Assembly (NCBI RefSeq): GCF_004803695.1
Contig: NZ_CP039393.1
Coordinates: forward strand, 3,224,001-3,288,000
Length of the DNA stretch: 64,000 nucleotides
Reading direction: 5' to 3'
DNA from: Muribaculum gordoncarteri
Lineage (GTDB): Bacteria > Bacteroidota > Bacteroidia > Bacteroidales > Muribaculaceae
Below, in pieces: positions 37,321-45,685 of this stretch. Positions within the stretch are counted from its first letter, which is position 1; each line of letters opens with the position of its first letter. The position numbers and the translations under genes are program-made. A model generated the notes under the pieces. The model made no database searches. It was not told the DNA's origin and saw nothing but the letters and a program-made list of their open reading frames with translations.

Positions 37321-38334
37321 ATGAATTTCAAATTATTTATTCTTTCTCTCGTTGCCGTCCTCTGTATGGCAACCCCAGCCTTCGCAAAAGGCAAAAAGAC
37401 GGTCAATAGTGCCGATAACAATGTGTCGCCTGATACTGAACAGGTAGCCGAACACGACTTGAACGTGTACGACCCCGACTACACCGACGGCGACAAGTTC
37501 AGCGGTCTTACCCGAAAAGTCGGCTTTGACCGCATGATTCCGCCTCACGCTCTGGAGGTATGCTACAACAAGACGACGCACATCATCTTCCCGGCAGAAA
37601 TCACCTATGTCGATTTGGGCAACGAAAACCTTGTTGCCGGACTTGCAGACGGTGCGAAGAACGTGCTGCGCGTAAAATCCGCTTTCAAGTCGTTCAAGCA
37701 GGAAACAAACCTGTCGGTAATCACGGAAGATGGTAGCTATTACACGTTTAACGTGAAATTCGCCAAAGAGCCGCTGTTGCTCAGTATCGAGATGACAGAC
37801 TTTCTCCACGACGGCGAATCGGTGAACCGTCCCAACAACGCACAGGAAATCTACCTTGAACGCCTCGGCAGTGAGAGTCCTATGCTTGTAAAACTGATTA
37901 TGAAAAGTATCCACAAGCAGAACAAGCGCGAAATCAAACATATCGGGTCAAAGCGTTTCGGTGTGCAGTTCCTTTTGAAATCCATATATGCTAATAACGG
38001 TTTGCTGTACTTCCACACGGAGCTGAAAAACACCTCCAACATTCCTTTCGATATTGATTTTGTGTCTTTCAAGATTGTGGACAAGAAGGTTATCAAGCGT
38101 ACAGCCATGCAAGAGCAGATACTTGAACCACTACGCGCCCAGAACTATGTAGTAGTCGTTCCCGCAAAATCCTCTGAACGCACTGTGTTTGCGCTGGAGA
38201 AATTCACTATTCCCGACGACAAGCAGCTTGTCATAGAGGTCGCCGAAAAAGAGGGGGGCAGACACCAGTCCTTCGTTGTGGAGAACGAGGATATTGTCCG
38301 CGCAAACGTAATTGATGAACTTTCAATTCAGTAA
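37321..38334 (+). CDS. traN: TraN (DUF4138), VirB9-like protein
   Basis: 337 residues. The signal peptide MNFKLFILSLVAVLCMATPA ends near AFA-KGKK. The mature protein is beta-rich with DFVSFKIVDKKVIKRTA, typical of the DUF4138 TraN family. It likely forms the outer-membrane ring with TraM. Confidence 0.9.
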   Translation: MNFKLFILSLVAVLCMATPAFAKGKKTVNSADNNVSPDTEQVAEHDLNVYDPDYTDGDKFSGLTRKVGFDRMIPPHALEVCYNKTTHIIFPAEITYVDLGNENLVAGLADGAKNVLRVKSAFKSFKQETNLSVITEDGSYYTFNVKFAKEPLLLSIEMTDFLHDGESVNRPNNAQEIYLERLGSESPMLVKLIMKSIHKQNKREIKHIGSKRFGVQFLLKSIYANNGLLYFHTELKNTSNIPFDIDFVSFKIVDKKVIKRTAMQEQILEPLRAQNYVVVVPAKSSERTVFALEKFTIPDDKQLVIEVAEKEGGRHQSFVVENEDIVRANVIDELSIQ

Positions 38335-38337
38335 CCT

Positions 38338-38919
38338 ATGAGAAAAGCGATGATGATAATCGCTGCCATGCTTGCCCTTTTTACAGGGCAGGCAATGGCC
38401 CAGCGATGCCTCCCCGGTATGTCAGCCGTGGAAATAAAGGCGAATATGGCAGACGGTTTCTATACCGGCAACTCCCGCGACTGCGGATATTCATTCGGAG
38501 TGTATTACTCAGTGTTCAAGGGAGGCGCGAACACTTGGAACTTCGGAGGAGAGTATCTCCAGACCTATAAGCCATACGCTGAAAAAGGTCGTATTCCTGT
38601 GGCGCAGTTCACGGCAGAGGCGGGCTATAATCTCCACCTTGTCAGCGACTATTCGCAGACTTTCCACCTCTATGGCGGTGTATCGGCTCTCGGTGGATAT
38701 GAAACGGTGAATTGGGGCAAGCACACCCTGTCCGACGGCTCCACGCTCCATAACGGCGATGCCTTCATCTATGGCGGTGCGCTGACCTTGCAGGCCGATT
38801 TCTATCTCTCGGATAAAATCGCGTTGACAGCCAATATTAAAGAGAGGTTTGTGTTCGGCAACTCAACGGGGCATTTCCATACGCAGTATGGTGTCGGTGT
38901 CAAATTCATAATTGAGTAG
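38338..38919 (+). CDS. traO: TraO outer-membrane-associated protein
   Basis: 193 residues with a signal peptide (cleavage near GQAMA-QRC). The rest has alternating hydrophobic beta strands and ends on an aromatic-rich strand (YGVGVKFIIE), so a small beta-barrel is likely. Matches the TraO family, 3 bases after traN. Confidence 0.87.
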   Translation: MRKAMMIIAAMLALFTGQAMAQRCLPGMSAVEIKANMADGFYTGNSRDCGYSFGVYYSVFKGGANTWNFGGEYLQTYKPYAEKGRIPVAQFTAEAGYNLHLVSDYSQTFHLYGGVSALGGYETVNWGKHTLSDGSTLHNGDAFIYGGALTLQADFYLSDKIALTANIKERFVFGNSTGHFHTQYGVGVKFIIE

Positions 38920-38922
38920 CCT

Positions 38923-39603
38923 ATGAGATACACAGATAATGACATCCCGACTATCCCGTTGAGGGAGTTTTTGTCAGCTCTCGGAGAAAAACCGGTAAAA
39001 TCAACAGAACATTTCAATGTTTACTATCCTCCATATCGGGATGATTCGGAACCGGTTTTTGTGGTATATCACACCACAAACCAGTGGCATGATTATGACT
39101 CCGACGAGAAAGGAAACATAATAGACCTCGCCAAACTGTTGATGAATCCGGCGCTTGATAAAAATCCGAAAGCATTTATCGTGAGGTGCATGAATGATTA
39201 TGAAATCGGTAAAGAGATTCTGGAAAGAAGCTCCCGGCCCATTGAACCTGTCATAATCAAACTTGACATCAAGAATGTCAGACTGACGGACTTTATGAAG
39301 GCACTCGGACAGGAACATCCCGTAGCGGCAAACGGTAATCTCCGCATCTACAAAGCTCCTTATGACGCAAAGGGAGAACCGACAATGGTAATCAATACAG
39401 AGACAAACCTATGGCGTGATACTAAGTCCGGCGCCTACGGTGGAATCTATGACCTTGCCTATGAGTTGACGGGTTCATGCAATATGGCAGAGCTTAACCG
39501 CTATATTGCAGGGCAGATGCAAGAATTAGAGAAGTCTAAGGCGGAAAAGGTAGAGCTGCCGAAACAGGAATCACCGAAACCCAAACGCAAAATGCGGTTT
39601 TAG
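38923..39603 (+). CDS. Protein with two degenerate primase zinc-finger-like domains
   Basis: 226 residues. Two tandem copies of a CHC2-primase-like module are visible. Copy 1 (about 10-70) has FNVYYPPYRDDSEPVFVVY and NQWHDYDSDEKGNIIDLAK. Copy 2 (about 112-180) has LRIYKAPYDAKGEPTMVI and NLWRDTKSGAYGGIYDLAY. Both align with the N-terminus of TraP, but the metal-binding cysteines are absent and there is no Toprim domain. It ends in a basic tail. It lies 3 bases upstream of traP and could bind DNA as a primase accessory. The name is by comparison only. Confidence 0.7.
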   Translation: MRYTDNDIPTIPLREFLSALGEKPVKSTEHFNVYYPPYRDDSEPVFVVYHTTNQWHDYDSDEKGNIIDLAKLLMNPALDKNPKAFIVRCMNDYEIGKEILERSSRPIEPVIIKLDIKNVRLTDFMKALGQEHPVAANGNLRIYKAPYDAKGEPTMVINTETNLWRDTKSGAYGGIYDLAYELTGSCNMAELNRYIAGQMQELEKSKAEKVELPKQESPKPKRKMRF

Positions 39604-39606
39604 CTT

Positions 39607-40479
39607 ATGGATATAGACGCTATCAAAGGAATATCCCTTGTGGATTTCCTGCACCGCCTCGGCTACGACCCCACCGGACGCGACAGCAAAGGTCTGTGGT
39701 TCTATGCTCCGTACCGCAACGAGCGTAAGCCGTCGTTTCATGTCAATCCGCGCAAAAATGTATGGTTCGATTTTGGGACAGGAGAAGGCGGCGACATATT
39801 CACTCTCGCAGGAGCGTTATCCGGCAAGACCGATTTCGTTGAGCAGGCTCGGTATATCGCCGATAAGATGGATATGCCTGTGGCAGAGCCTTACAAACCG
39901 TTGCCGTTTGTTGAGGAACCGACATTCCAGAATGTGGAAATATCTCGTCTGGAGTCGTCCGCGTTGCTCCGCTATTTAGAACAACGTGGCATACAGAAAG
40001 AGATTGCACAACGCTACTGCGTACAGGTTGACTATGAGCTTCACGGCAAACATTATTACGCCATCGGTTTTGAGAACAACGCTCACGGTTACGAGCTGCG
40101 CAACCCGTTCTTCAAGGGGAGTTATCCGCCAAAGAGCATAACCCGTATTGTCAATGGCAATCCGCGCTGCAATGTGTTCGAGGGTTTCATCGACTTTCTT
40201 TCGTCTGAACGCCTCGGCTACAATGACGGCAACGACGGTGTTGTGCTTAACTCCGTGGCTAATGTCGGAAAGGCAATCCCGGTTCTTGCGGAATACCCGC
40301 TGATACTGTGCTACCTCGACAACGACACCGCCGGGCGTGCCGCAGTCGCCAGACTGCGCCGCGAGTTCGGCGACAGGGTGAGCGACAAATCCGCGCTCTA
40401 TCCCGACCACAAGGATCTGAACGATTATCTGCAATCGCTCACTCAAAAACAAATCACTAAACCCAAATTCAAATTATGA
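39607..40479 (+). CDS. traP: TraP, primase-like protein with Toprim domain
   Basis: 290 residues. The N-terminal primase-like region has GLWFYAPYRNERKPSFHVN and NVWFDFGTGEGGDIFTLAG. The Toprim domain has NVFEGFIDFLSSERL and ILCYLDNDTAGRAAVARL. It is homologous to the IME primase (22134-23015). It likely primes the complementary strand after transfer. It overlaps traQ by 4 bases. Confidence 0.88.
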   Translation: MDIDAIKGISLVDFLHRLGYDPTGRDSKGLWFYAPYRNERKPSFHVNPRKNVWFDFGTGEGGDIFTLAGALSGKTDFVEQARYIADKMDMPVAEPYKPLPFVEEPTFQNVEISRLESSALLRYLEQRGIQKEIAQRYCVQVDYELHGKHYYAIGFENNAHGYELRNPFFKGSYPPKSITRIVNGNPRCNVFEGFIDFLSSERLGYNDGNDGVVLNSVANVGKAIPVLAEYPLILCYLDNDTAGRAAVARLRREFGDRVSDKSALYPDHKDLNDYLQSLTQKQITKPKFKL

Positions 40480-41003
40480 CTACAAATTTCTGTTCACGCA
40501 TCGGCGATATTCGCCTAACCCCCGCCCGGTTCTTCGGGTTCTGGATTGCTCTTTTTGCAATCGTAATCTCCATGACTTCCTGTTCCGACGACCTCGATGT
40601 GCAGCAGTCCTATCCGTTCACGGTGGAGGTCATGCCCTACGGCGACAAAATCACGCAGGGACAGACCGTGGAGCTGCGTTTTGAGATTGTTCCCGAAGGC
40701 AACTATTCCAACACCCTCTATACAATACGCTATTTCCAGTATGACGGCGAAGGCACTCTCAAACTCGTTGATGGCCCGGTGCTGGTAAATAATGACCGTG
40801 TGCTTCTTGAAAGCAAGACCTTCCGGCTGACATATACTGCAAAATCCTCTCAGGCTCATAAACTCCTGATTGTGATTGAAGACAACTTCAATTCGACCCC
40901 GTGGGAACAGACCTTTGAGTTCAACGGCAAGGACAGCGGCGATGATGATGGTGGCAAAATCATCGGCCCGATTGTCGGCCCTGTAACACCGGTTGTGCGA
41001 TGA
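40476..41003 (+). CDS. traQ: TraQ (DUF3872) lipoprotein
   Basis: 175 residues. A long signal segment ends in a lipobox (SMTSC, Cys36), and a beta-rich domain follows (YPFTVEVMPYGDKITQGQTV). Family and order match TraQ, the last of the conserved CTnDOT tra set. It overlaps the lysozyme gene by 4 bases. Confidence 0.88.
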   Translation: MTTNFCSRIGDIRLTPARFFGFWIALFAIVISMTSCSDDLDVQQSYPFTVEVMPYGDKITQGQTVELRFEIVPEGNYSNTLYTIRYFQYDGEGTLKLVDGPVLVNNDRVLLESKTFRLTYTAKSSQAHKLLIVIEDNFNSTPWEQTFEFNGKDSGDDDGGKIIGPIVGPVTPVVR

Positions 41004-41491
41004 AGAAACTATTGTTATTCTTCATGGCGTTGCTGACCCTTGTGGCGGCAACGCCCGCCGCCAACGCAAAGCGGTCTATAATGGAACTGCCTCCGTTTGA
41101 GCGTGCCGTGCTGATAATCAAAAAGTTTGAAACGCTCCACAAACCGAAACACTGGCCTTATGTAGGCTACGGTCACCAAGTCCAACCCGGAGAACCTTAC
41201 CGCCGTGGCGTGCAGCTCACCGAAAGACAGGCAGACGCCCTGTTGCGAAAAGATCTCCGCAAGTTCTGCGCCTTATACTCGCAATACGGCAAAGATTCAA
41301 TCCTTTTAGCCTGCCTCGCCTACAACTGCGGACCCGGCGTAGTCAACAAGAGCAGTGTTCTGAAGAAACTCAAATCCGGGAACCGCGACATCTTCAAGTC
41401 CTACACCTCCCACTGCCGGTATAAAGGCAAATTCCACAAGCAACTCCACCAACGCCGGATTATGGAAATTATGATATTGTTCCAGAAATAA
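41000..41491 (+). CDS. Secreted lysozyme (GH24-like) of the transfer operon
   Basis: 163 residues. A signal peptide (cleavage near AANA-KRS) precedes a lysozyme domain with KKFETLHKPKHWPYVGYGHQ, where the Glu in KFET fits the catalytic acid and VGYGHQ the conserved strand, then LACLAYNCGPGVV. It should locally open peptidoglycan for the mating channel. It is the last gene of the tra operon and is followed by hairpins. Confidence 0.88.
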   Translation: MKKLLLFFMALLTLVAATPAANAKRSIMELPPFERAVLIIKKFETLHKPKHWPYVGYGHQVQPGEPYRRGVQLTERQADALLRKDLRKFCALYSQYGKDSILLACLAYNCGPGVVNKSSVLKKLKSGNRDIFKSYTSHCRYKGKFHKQLHQRRIMEIMILFQK

Positions 41492-41524
41492 TCTGATTTG
41501 CGCAAGCAATTACCATGCGCCAAT

Positions 41525-41592
41525 GCCGCCTGTGGCGGCCGAAATTTTTAGCGAAAAATCAGTGGAGCGACTTCATCACGAGGTCGCTCCAC
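41525..41592 (+). terminator. Terminators at the end of the tra operon
   Basis: Two hairpins: GCCGCC-TGT-GGCGGC followed by CGAAATTTTTA (41525-41550), and GTGGAGCGAC (41562-41571) paired with GTCGCTCCAC (41583-41592). They lie between the lysozyme gene (+) and the converging DUF3873 gene (-). Confidence 0.75.
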
Positions 41593-41622
41593 CTGCTATA
41601 TTACGACTTGGCAAATTTTTTA

Positions 41623-41832
41623 TTATTTCTTATTTAGCCACTCATCACGGCGTTGTCTGCACTCTTTGAGTGTACCAGCCACGCAGGAGAATAGTTCTCC
41701 ATTGGTGTGGCGGTAATCGTATTGATAGTGTTTCTTACGCCGTGTGCGGTAGCCGGTGTAAAACACCTCGTATTGTTCGGTGCCGGGAGTGGTGGTAGTG
41801 CTTACTCCGTTGGCGGTCATTTTCGTTGTCAT
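41623..41832 (-). CDS. DUF3873 family protein
   Basis: 69 residues, MTTKMTANGVSTTTTPGTEQ..., with YDYRHTNGELFSCV and ECRQRRDEWLNKK, the DUF3873 pattern of Bacteroidetes ICE accessory modules. It lies 12 bases downstream of the interrupted 94-residue gene, in the same direction. Function unknown. Confidence 0.82.
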   Translation of the reverse strand: MTTKMTANGVSTTTTPGTEQYEVFYTGYRTRRKKHYQYDYRHTNGELFSCVAGTLKECRQRRDEWLNKK

Positions 41833-42076
41833 AGTATCGCGGTTTTAGTATTCAACAATCAATATCCGATATTCAAATGTTATATCGGGGTTGGTTATCT
41901 CCCTTTGTTTCAGCCATTTATCAAAAGCTTTTGATAAATGGCTTTATCTAAAGAATTATATAATCACTACTTTCAAAGTTAAAAATCAATAATAACCTAT
42001 TAGTCAGCGGCAATCGCGATAACTATCTTGGGATAATATATGTATTACTTATAGAACCCCATAATATTGTCAAGAT

Positions 42077-43327
42077 ATGGAAAACACGATTATTCCCACT
42101 GATAGTTTGATAGAGGTTTGTGAAAAGGCTGTTGAGACCTTTCAATTGGCGACTGATGTCAAAAGTCGGTTTATGAGAGGGATTAGAGTGCTAAGCAGGC
42201 ATTTACAGCAGGACGGTGTGTTAAATTATAAACCGGAAGAAGGAGAACGGTATATAGTTGAGATATTTGAACAAAACCTGTCTAAATACAGAAAGATGCA
42301 GATAATACCTGCAATCCGGGCTGTCAATGCCTATCTTAATGGTGAGGCGACCTATACGATTCCAAAGGCGCAACGCTATGTTCATAAATCCTATCGTTTT
42401 CCCGGAGATATTGGTACTGTTGCAGAACAGTTCATAAACGAACGCACAGACGAAAAACATCTAAGCCTGAATACTGTTCGACAATATAAAAGAGTCCTCA
42501 GCAAATTTGCGGTTCTTATGGAGCTAAGGCATAGAACGCTGTGGGATTTATCCGAAGCAGACATTGTCGCGTTCATTGGTTCGACCCACAACAGTGATTT
42601 CGACAGGCTTTCTATACTTCGGTTCTTTATGTCTTATTTATACGACAACAAGATTACAACCACAGATTTGAGCCATCCGTTGATTGGGAAATCGAGAAGA
42701 AGGCCGACAAAATTACCTTCATACTATGAAGCGCACGAAATAGCCTCCATAGAAAATGCCATATGCAAGAGCGGCAAGAAAGGACTCAGAGACTATGCCA
42801 TGATACTGTTGGCATCCAGACTTGGATTGCGCAGCTCGGATATATTAGATCTTAAATTATCTGATATAGACTGGGATGCCAATGTTTTACGGATAATGCA
42901 GCATAAAACGAGAGCCCCGATTGAGTTGCCCCTGATTCCAATTGTAGGGAATGCTATAGCATCATATCTAAGATACGGGCGACCAAAATCAACCCTTAAA
43001 AATGTTTTCCTTACCTGTAATTTCCCCGTAAGACCTCTTATGGAAGGTACATTCCGTGAAATCGTGGTGGAATATATGCGTAGGGCCGGTGTGGGATATG
43101 ATGGCAAACATCACGGCCCCCATAGTCTTCGCCACAGTCTTGCATCACGGATGTTAAAAAATGGGGTGGCGATGCCTGTAATTTCAGAAGCCCTCGGACA
43201 CCAGTCCACAGACACCACCATGTCCTATCTCGCAATTGATAATGAATCATTGCTTCTCTGTGCAAATGACGTGGTATTGGTCAAAGAAAGTTTTTACACA
43301 CAAAAGGACAAGTATTTTTATGGATAG
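42077..43327 (+). CDS. RIT 1 tyrosine recombinase A
   Basis: 416 residues. Catalytic motifs: Arg in ASRLGLRSSDILDLKLSDID, HxLR in HHGPHSLRHSLASRM, His in SEALGHQSTDTTMSYLAI and the Tyr of that motif. The N-terminal half is a core-binding domain. Homologous to recombinase A of RIT 2 (47513-48757). Its stop overlaps recombinase B by 8 bases. Confidence 0.9.
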   Translation: MENTIIPTDSLIEVCEKAVETFQLATDVKSRFMRGIRVLSRHLQQDGVLNYKPEEGERYIVEIFEQNLSKYRKMQIIPAIRAVNAYLNGEATYTIPKAQRYVHKSYRFPGDIGTVAEQFINERTDEKHLSLNTVRQYKRVLSKFAVLMELRHRTLWDLSEADIVAFIGSTHNSDFDRLSILRFFMSYLYDNKITTTDLSHPLIGKSRRRPTKLPSYYEAHEIASIENAICKSGKKGLRDYAMILLASRLGLRSSDILDLKLSDIDWDANVLRIMQHKTRAPIELPLIPIVGNAIASYLRYGRPKSTLKNVFLTCNFPVRPLMEGTFREIVVEYMRRAGVGYDGKHHGPHSLRHSLASRMLKNGVAMPVISEALGHQSTDTTMSYLAIDNESLLLCANDVVLVKESFYTQKDKYFYG

Positions 43328-44276
43328 CAATAGAGTTTTCAACAGTGTCCTCGCCGCATACCTGAAAGGATACATAGCGGAGAAGGAGTCCCTATGCCAA
43401 AGCACAGAATCGTCTTATTGGTGCCTGCATGAATTTGACAAGTATCTAATTGAAATTGGACATGCCGGTCTCAACATATCCAAGCGTACATATGATGGAT
43501 GGCTTGAATGGGCATCTATAAATCGAAAAAGATCCACGATACACTGCAAGGTTCTAATCCTCACATCCTTTATGAAATATATGTGCTCAATGGGTAATGA
43601 TTGCTACGTTCCTCCACCGCATAAAAACCACGCATCGGATTTTGTTCCGTATATATTCTCAGATGAAGAAATAGGGCGTATATTTGAAGCCAGTGACAAT
43701 CTGGCTCTTGCATATTATACCGGACACAACACTGTGCTTTTCTCAATGCCCGCTTTAGTCCGGTTCCTATATAGCACGGGCGTCAGAATATCAGAGGCTC
43801 TTGCTATAAGAAACAAAGATGTAAATTTTGACAAGAGACAGATTTTAATTGAAGGCCTCAAAAATAAAATGCAACGTCTGGCGCCAATCAACCAGTCTCT
43901 TGAGAAAGTGCTTAAACAATATCTTCAATATAGAAACATGTTACCGGTTCCCGGAATTGATGAGCCGGAGGGTTTTATGTTTGTTTCAGGATTAGGACGG
44001 CAAATCAAAAGGAATACAGTTTCAAAATGGTTCAAAAAAATCATATTGGCTGCCGATATACCCTATAATGGTCAACAGGAAGGACCAAGAATCCATGATT
44101 TGCGTCATACGGCCTGCGTTCATGCGATGTCCCGTCTTGTGTCAAAGGGCTACGATATATATTGCGCTCTTCCGATGCTTGCAAGATATATGGGACATAA
44201 AAATCCCACAAGTACCGAGTCTTATGTCAGATTGACACAAAGCATGTATCCGGATGTATTGCTGGCGATTCCTTGA
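43320..44276 (+). CDS. RIT 1 tyrosine recombinase B
   Basis: 318 residues from the ATG at 43320, which overlaps the end of gene A. Motifs: LYSTGVRISEALAIRNKDV, RIHDLRHTACVHAM and MLARYMGHKNPTSTESYVRL. It is the intact counterpart of the IS-split gene in RIT 2. Confidence 0.9.
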   Translation: MDSNRVFNSVLAAYLKGYIAEKESLCQSTESSYWCLHEFDKYLIEIGHAGLNISKRTYDGWLEWASINRKRSTIHCKVLILTSFMKYMCSMGNDCYVPPPHKNHASDFVPYIFSDEEIGRIFEASDNLALAYYTGHNTVLFSMPALVRFLYSTGVRISEALAIRNKDVNFDKRQILIEGLKNKMQRLAPINQSLEKVLKQYLQYRNMLPVPGIDEPEGFMFVSGLGRQIKRNTVSKWFKKIILAADIPYNGQQEGPRIHDLRHTACVHAMSRLVSKGYDIYCALPMLARYMGHKNPTSTESYVRLTQSMYPDVLLAIP

Positions 44277-44314
44277 CTCAGACTATTCTTCATAAATCTC
44301 TTAATTCAAAGGAT

Positions 44315-45346
44315 ATGATACATAAGAATAATTATCTTGACTTTGCAATATGTCTGGAAAAGTTCTTTTCTGACTATCTGATAAAGGAGCGTGGCGCGAG
44401 CAACCATACTATACGCTCTTACCGTGATACGTTTATATTGCTGATTGATTACTTGTCAAAAGAAAAAAGTATAAAGCCGTACAATATATGCTTCAGTCAG
44501 ATTGGGAAAGAATGTGTCTTGGAATTTCTTGACTGGCTCGAGTGTAAGCGGGACTGCACACCGGGGACAAGGAATCAGAGATGTGCTGCGTTACGCTCGT
44601 TTTTTCGATATATAATGTATCTCGACCCTACACATATGTCCCAATGGAAAGAAATATGTAAAATCAGGCTGAAGAGATATGTGAAAGGCTCGTTGGCATA
44701 TGTGTCAGTGGAGGCATTGAAATGTCTTTTGGATTATGTGCCGGTAGATACCCGAAAAGGGAGAAGGGACTTGGCAATGCTGACTTTAATGTACCAAACA
44801 GGGGCGCGTGTTCAAGAAATAATCGACTTGACTCCAGCATCAATTAGGCTGTCAAAGCCATTCACCGTCGAACTTCTCGGAAAAGGTTCCAAAAAACGAA
44901 TAGTCCCGATTGATGGGAATTCGATGGAACTTGTGAGTTGCTATATCAAAGAAAATAATCTTGATGATTGTGCCAAACGTGTTTTCCCTTTGTTCTTTAA
45001 TTGTTGGGGCGAGAGGTTGTCAGCAGCCGGAGTTGCATATATTCTTGAAAAATATTATTCTATGGCAAAAAAGGAACATGAAGATTTGTTCCCAGACAAG
45101 ATAAGCCCTCATGTATTGCGCCATTCAAAAGCGATGCATTTACTGCAATCAGGCGTAAACTTGGTATATATAAGGGATATCCTTGGTCATGCATCTATTA
45201 AGACTACAGAAATATATGCAAGAGCGGATTCCAAGTATAAACGAGAGGCATTAGAAAAAGCCTACGTTGATGTGTGTAACGTCCATACGGAATGTGAATG
45301 GGAAAAAGATGATAAACTCAAACAGTTTCTCAAAAGTTTGGCATAG
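44315..45346 (+). CDS. RIT 1 tyrosine recombinase C
   Basis: 343 residues from the ATG at 44315. A TTG just before the end of gene B is also in frame and would add 14 residues. Motifs: LMYQTGARVQEIIDLTPASI, SPHVLRHSKAMHLL and DILGHASIKTTEIYARAD. Third member of the trio. Confidence 0.88.
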   Translation: MIHKNNYLDFAICLEKFFSDYLIKERGASNHTIRSYRDTFILLIDYLSKEKSIKPYNICFSQIGKECVLEFLDWLECKRDCTPGTRNQRCAALRSFFRYIMYLDPTHMSQWKEICKIRLKRYVKGSLAYVSVEALKCLLDYVPVDTRKGRRDLAMLTLMYQTGARVQEIIDLTPASIRLSKPFTVELLGKGSKKRIVPIDGNSMELVSCYIKENNLDDCAKRVFPLFFNCWGERLSAAGVAYILEKYYSMAKKEHEDLFPDKISPHVLRHSKAMHLLQSGVNLVYIRDILGHASIKTTEIYARADSKYKREALEKAYVDVCNVHTECEWEKDDKLKQFLKSLA

Positions 45347-45685
45347 ATTATAATCACAAGAATTTATATAAAAGACTATTGATTTTACAGGTGCTTATTT
45401 CAGATATACTGACTAAGTATTGATTATATAACTCTTTAGATAAAGCCATAGGTGGTGGCTGCCGTAGCCATAGACGAAGTATCGGTCAAGGTCGTACTTG
45501 TCGGCAAAGTCGGCTACAATCTGCCGCAGGGTTTCCTCGCTGTCGGCATAGAGAATATGGTTTACAAACTCTATGATGGTTTCGGCTATCTTATCATCAA
45601 AGATGATTGTCGGGTGTTCAAATGTTACATTCATAATCGGAGGATTTATGACCTGCGCCATTGCTGACGCAGGTCGGGTTAGACA

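Larger units (their letters stand above)
41918..45443 (+). mobile_element. RIT element 1 (recombinase in trio)
   Basis: Three overlapping or adjacent tyrosine recombinase genes, all plus strand. The left end reads TTATCAAAAG-CTTTTGATAA (a perfect 20-bp palindrome, 41918-41937), then ATGGCT, then TTATCTAAAG (41944-41953). The right end is CTTTAGATAA (45434-45443). The flanking 6-mer AGCCAT is direct at 41912-41917 and 45444-45449 and inverted inside the left end at 41938-41943. The inner sequence AATTATATAATCA also mirrors the right end with one difference. Confidence 0.85.
41845..45661 (-). pseudogene. 94-residue ICE accessory protein split by the first RIT element
   Basis: The N-terminal part reads from 45661 down to 45444 (MAQVINPPIMNVTFEHPTII ... 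GSHHLWL). The C-terminal part reads from 41911 down to 41845 (KQREITNPDITFEYRILIVEY). Joining them with one copy of the 6-bp repeat AGCCAT gives 285 bases, exactly 95 codons with the stop. The product is unnamed and belongs to the pcfJ/pcfK accessory module. As it stands the N-terminal part would run on into the RIT end for 9 residues and stop at 45413. Confidence 0.85.
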
